DNA from: Nageia nagi
Lineage: Eukaryota; Pinophyta
DNA: 64,000 nt
Assembly: GCA_050084985.1 (NCBI GenBank)
Contig: JBITNC010000001.1
Coordinates: 73,904,001-73,968,000 of the forward strand
Direction: 5' to 3'
Position numbers and translations under genes: made by a program. Each line of letters opens with the position of its first letter. Positions within the stretch are counted from its first letter, which is position 1. Positions 59,929 through 64,000 of this stretch are shown one piece after another. The notes beneath the pieces were generated by a model that was not told where the DNA came from, made no database searches, and saw only the letters and a program-made list of their open reading frames with translations.

Positions 59929-61680
59929 GATATAAATTCTCAATTTTCTTTAATAATTTGATTATATTTTATATTTTTCAATTAATTTTCTATGAAACTT
60001 GTATATAAGCTTAAGAAATCAATATATAGAAAATTCTCTACAAAATAAATATTTTTAGAAAAAAATGATAAGTTGAGGTCAAATTATGTTTTTTGTATAT
60101 GAGCAATTTTTAAAATAAAAATTAGGAACAATAAAAAATTAAAAGAATATATATAAAAATATATCCTACACAATCTCTAGTATCATAGGTATCTTTTTCC
60201 AAAACGATATAAAAAAACACTTTAACTTAGGTCAAACTATATTTGTCATACATAGGCATGCTATGGTTCTAAAACAAATATTCGTTAAATAGTGGTTTTT
60301 ATAAATGCCTATCAAAATTTGACTTATATCATGTAGGTACTAGAATAAATTACATATTTGAAAACTAGAATTAGAGGATTACATTTTCACCCTAGTGACC
60401 TTTTTTGAGATTCTATATCTAAGTGCTTTAAATTTTGATATCAATCATGAATAAACTTGAAAATCAAGGAAATATTTTCCACTTTTTGACCATAAAGTGG
60501 AGTTAAATTCTTGCATTGACCCCTTCTCCCTTTTGTTTATTAAAAGAGAGTATATCTACTAATTGGATCAATTTAACATGAAATCAACTATTACAAATTT
60601 ATACTAGAACAACATCATACAACAATGTACAAACTTGTTTAAACTAGCTTCTAAAAAAATATATTCAAAGATTTTTCACCTCAAAGGTTATTAGAAATGC
60701 ACATGATTCAGTAAATATGGCTATATCAATTATCAAAGTAGTACAATATTATTGAAATACCTTCAAAAATAATGAAAACATAAAATTTGAAACTTTATTA
60801 TCGAGTAAGCTTATCCTTCCATGACAACTTGGTTCTGTCCTGACCAATGGGATAGTGTGTTGAATTATATGGTTCATACATTAATCTTCCCCTAAGATCT
60901 TTGGATATTTCTCTTCATGCACAAAAAATATACAGTAAAGTATTTGATTCCTTTATGAATATTAATGCATCTTCATAACTCAACCACCTTACTTGAGGTC
61001 AAAAGATAATTTAGGAATTGCTAAGGGTATATGTTTGTAAAAGCTACATGATTAAGTTTGGTTATAATCCATTCATGCAAATTAATACTCATGCATGTAA
61101 CATGAATATACTTAAATATGACAATATGTATTACTAGATATTTCACACATTGCATTCATAAACTAGACTAAGTTGCTATAAACTATTATAAATTATAAGA
61201 AAACTATATTCCAATTATGTAGTCAACTTAACATGAGAGGGGTATTCATAATACAATGCCTTATTACTCCATGGCTTTCTTACCTATATTGGTAAGTAAT
61301 GAAATGTAATGGAGGTTTATATTCTTCTTCTTTTTTGGTAAAGGTAAAGGTAAATCACACTACAATATAAATAAAATAAAAAGCAATTCTATAAAGGCCT
61401 AATACAAACTAAAAAATAGCACCTAAGAGTGTGGCACTCTAAAACTAACAATACCCAAAAGTGGAAGGATCCATACAATTAGTCATCAAGTTGAGTCAGT
61501 AGTAGTTGGGTCATTGAGGTTGGCCTTTTGCATAGTGTATTACATTTTTCCTTATGTTCACTAGGTGGAGAAAAATAGTAGTCCATCTTAGAATCAAATT
61601 CCATTTAATACCCATTTTACATGTGAATTTCTAAGAGGATCTTTGCTACTTATTAAGTCTCCCTTTGTCTATGTCACTAT
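59929..61680. other. AT-rich stretch without recognised genes
   Basis: No domain, array or terminal repeat was recognised. Confidence 0.45.
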
Positions 61681-61688
61681 ATTTGATT

Positions 61689-62524
61689 CTACATTTCATT
61701 CCCATATAAGCCATTCTCATTAGAGTCTTGCCAATTTCCAATCAAGTGGGGGAGAATAAACTTTAAATTCCTATCATAAACAAGTTTTATCAACCCATTT
61801 TGGATTGGAATTCCTTTCTTCAAAAAATTTCCCCTCTCCATTAAATGCTTGAGAGAGTGAGACAAAAAATAGGTAAAGTTCAAATCTACCTCTAAGAAGT
61901 GAATCATGAATACCATATGTAAACTTAGGACCATTGCAATAATGAATTCAAGAGTGAAATAGACAATAAGCATCTCATAAATATCTTTCCATTCCTTTGG
62001 TAATTAGTTTTGATAAAAACCTAATATGAGCCTTTTCAAATACACTATTCATTCTATGAAGAAATCTACCTCATGATGGTTGTTTTTCAATTCTCTTTGG
62101 AGATGTCTTCCCATCATTGGAAGACTAGTAAGTTGGGAAATACTCTCCTCATCAATCCTATAGGTCACCTTTCCTATGATGGATTTGTTCCCTTCTCATT
62201 ATTGAACAAGTGTCTTAGATAAGGTCTCATCATATCCATGAAGATAATCAATGAATAAACATTATAATTGTATATTGTACTCCATAGTCTCCTATTCTCC
62301 TTGTATCTCATATTAATTGCTAGTTCAATTTTTCTAGGATTCATTATGAGCTTCCTAAAAACACTTATATGCAAATTTCCAATCTTCTTGTATAGAGTTT
62401 GGGTTAAATAGAGCATGCAAACAATTAATATAGATAGAGTAAAGATTAGTACACATGCATCAAGAACATTAATTGTATCATGAATCTTATCTTCTTGAGG
62501 CTTTGACATGATAGTTTGCACCAA
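61689..62524 (-). pseudogene. Unidentified ORF, one frameshift
   Basis: Two minus-strand frames, 62,524-62,174 and 61,973-61,689, are joined by an equally coherent middle (SISQLTSLPMMG, then LPKEWKDIYEM). They form about 280 residues, ending with FLSHSLKHLMERGNFLKKG and LILPHLIGNW-like sequence. It has the feel of a repeat-associated plant protein, but I do not recognise the family. It lies just downstream of the LINE on the same strand and may be a separate element. Confidence 0.5.
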
Positions 62525-62689
62525 GTAAGCATGATAGCAAACTAAGCAAGGGTATATGAGCTAATGATGGTATATATTCAATACATTTCTAATAATCCTT
62601 CTGTGTGCATTACCATTATACATTATCTAGAGTTAGATACCAAACCCAACTACTATGATTTCAAAGTTGCTCCACAATCTTATGTTTAG

Positions 62690-64000
62690 TAAAGTAATTA
62701 ACATTGGATTGTTGAATTTAAAAAACCCCATTTTCCTACATGTCCATATTTTATGAATCTATTAGTCATGATTAAGATATTCTCCATGAATAAATTGATA
62801 TCTTGCTAGAAAGTTTCCTTAGGCTTTGAGATGATCCCCTTAAATATGTGTGAGTTTCTCTCATGCCAAAGACTTCACCACACATGAGAAAGTAAAATGG
62901 TATTCATATATTTTTGTTTCTTCAAATGATATAAAAAGTGTCATTGATCAAAGAGGTCTTGTCTATTACTTGGCATAACCCAAGCCATGTCAATGCTTTG
63001 AAGAACTAATCCCATGACTTGATAAGTAAATATGCAATGAAACAAAATATGGTTTTGGATCTCATCCACCTAGTGATAGAGGAAACATTTAACTTCTAAT
63101 TGAAATCCTTTATGATTGAGCACATCAATGGTTAAAATTGCTCAATGAGTAGTCATCCATAGGAAGACTACTAGTTTAGGAAGAAGACCCTTAGTCTAGA
63201 TCTTGTTCCATATCTTATTAACATAAACATTACTATGAAGCCAATTAATTACCTCCTTAATACTAAACCTAACTTTATTCACAATTCTACAATAAATTTG
63301 GTTTTCCATATTTGTATCATGAAGCTTATTTTTTTATACTTTTCAAAACTTGTTTAATTGACCATTAAAACTACTATTAATACTTCCTTTATGTTCCATT
63401 CTGCACTACAATCTTGAATTTTGATATAATTGTGTGCTTTAACACCTTGATGTATCATATCCTAGTTTTTCATAGTTTTAAATACCTTATAAGTGATGAG
63501 GAGACAATCTCTAACCCAAGTATCCTCTCAAAAGAAAACATGATTGCCATTTTTATTTCCCATCTAACATTTGGGAGAAGAATTTGTTTCATAGCTCTCA
63601 AACCATTTGAGAAGGCAAACCCAATAGGCATATTCTTAATTCAAATAAATAAATTGTAACCTTCTTAATATTTAGCTTTACATATACTCACCCAATTCAC
63701 ATTTTCTTCTATCTATAATTTTCAAGCCATCTTAGTTCTCATTGTCTTTCTTAAGTGTTTCATTCTCCTTAATCCTAGACCCCCCCTTTTTTATGGAAAA
63801 TCTTATCCCAAGCCATAAGGGACTATTTTCATTTTTCTTTAGTACTAGACTACATAAATTAATGACAAATGTGATCAATTTCATGGCATACTAAAATTGG
63901 AGTGTTGTTTTGATTAGCTGTAGTTTGCCTACATGAATCAAAATTGCCTCTTCCATCCTTGAAGCTTTGAGTTAATCTTAAAAATAACAAATTCCTAGAA
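62690..64000 (-). pseudogene. LINE ORF2 3' part: reverse transcriptase end and zf-RVT
   Basis: Entering from the right edge, the minus strand reads KLQLIKTTLQ, WLGIRFSIKKGG and, after stops and shifts, GNKNGNHVFF*EDTWVRD. Then come LPKLVVFLWM, VKCFLYH*VDEIQNHILFHC and WHERNSHIFKGI. This is the end of the reverse transcriptase and the zinc-binding zf-RVT domain of plant L1-type LINEs. It continues beyond the window. It ends near 62,700 (KWGFFKFN), where RNase H might begin but is not recognisable. No poly(A) tail was identified. Heavily damaged. Confidence 0.8.

Noticed and set aside
62174-62524. Membrane protein suggested by a hydrophobic run
   Set aside because: The hydrophobic stretch is short and lies inside a longer, frameshifted repeat-associated ORF; AT-rich codons favour Ile/Leu/Phe anyway.

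Overview
The window looks like heterochromatic, gene-poor nuclear DNA from a seed plant with a large genome; a conifer or other gymnosperm is plausible but not proven. It is very AT-rich, CpG is rare, and almost every coding stretch is a broken transposon or repeat-associated gene with many in-frame stops. No rRNA, tRNA, CRISPR array or intact single-copy gene was found.

Layout. 1-7,723: right-hand end of a minus-strand Ty3/gypsy element with gag, protease remnant, primer-binding site and a ~4 kb LTR, preceded by a second gag-to-LTR copy. 8,173-9,472: DUF4283/zinc-knuckle pseudogene (LINE ORF1 type) between two matching AT-rich repeats. 11.5-19.2 kb: Pro-rich remnant, a 60-bp-arm hairpin, a ~178-bp satellite, a 23-bp minisatellite, an unidentified decayed gene (minus, 16.1-18.6 kb) and a telomere-like minisatellite.

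19,861-59,928 is framed by two related ~0.7-kb LTRs that belong either to one very long minus-strand non-autonomous element or to two damaged ones. Three younger LTR elements lie inside. A minus-strand chromovirus (23,430-42,925) has ~4.9-kb LTRs and a catalytically dead pol. A gag-only minus-strand element (33,586-39,116) sits inside that chromovirus's right LTR. A plus-strand non-autonomous element (54,849-59,287) sits inside the right outer LTR with a perfect 5-bp target duplication. The 43-52.1 kb part holds a hAT-like (DUF4371-type) transposase remnant, a decayed multi-exon minus-strand gene with readable splice sites, and a divergent plant mobile domain gene. Arrays of 24-bp repeats with a (T)GATCATCTA core recur four times there and at 22 kb.

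The most striking object is the element at 54,849-59,287. Its single long reading frame joins a retroelement-type N-terminus to an intronless piece of a cytochrome P450 (CYP71 clan, CYP76-like) and then to an unidentified C-terminus. That is the expected picture of a host transcript captured by an LTR retrotransposon.

59.9-64 kb: a quiet stretch, a frameshifted unidentified ORF, and the 3' part of a minus-strand LINE running off the window.
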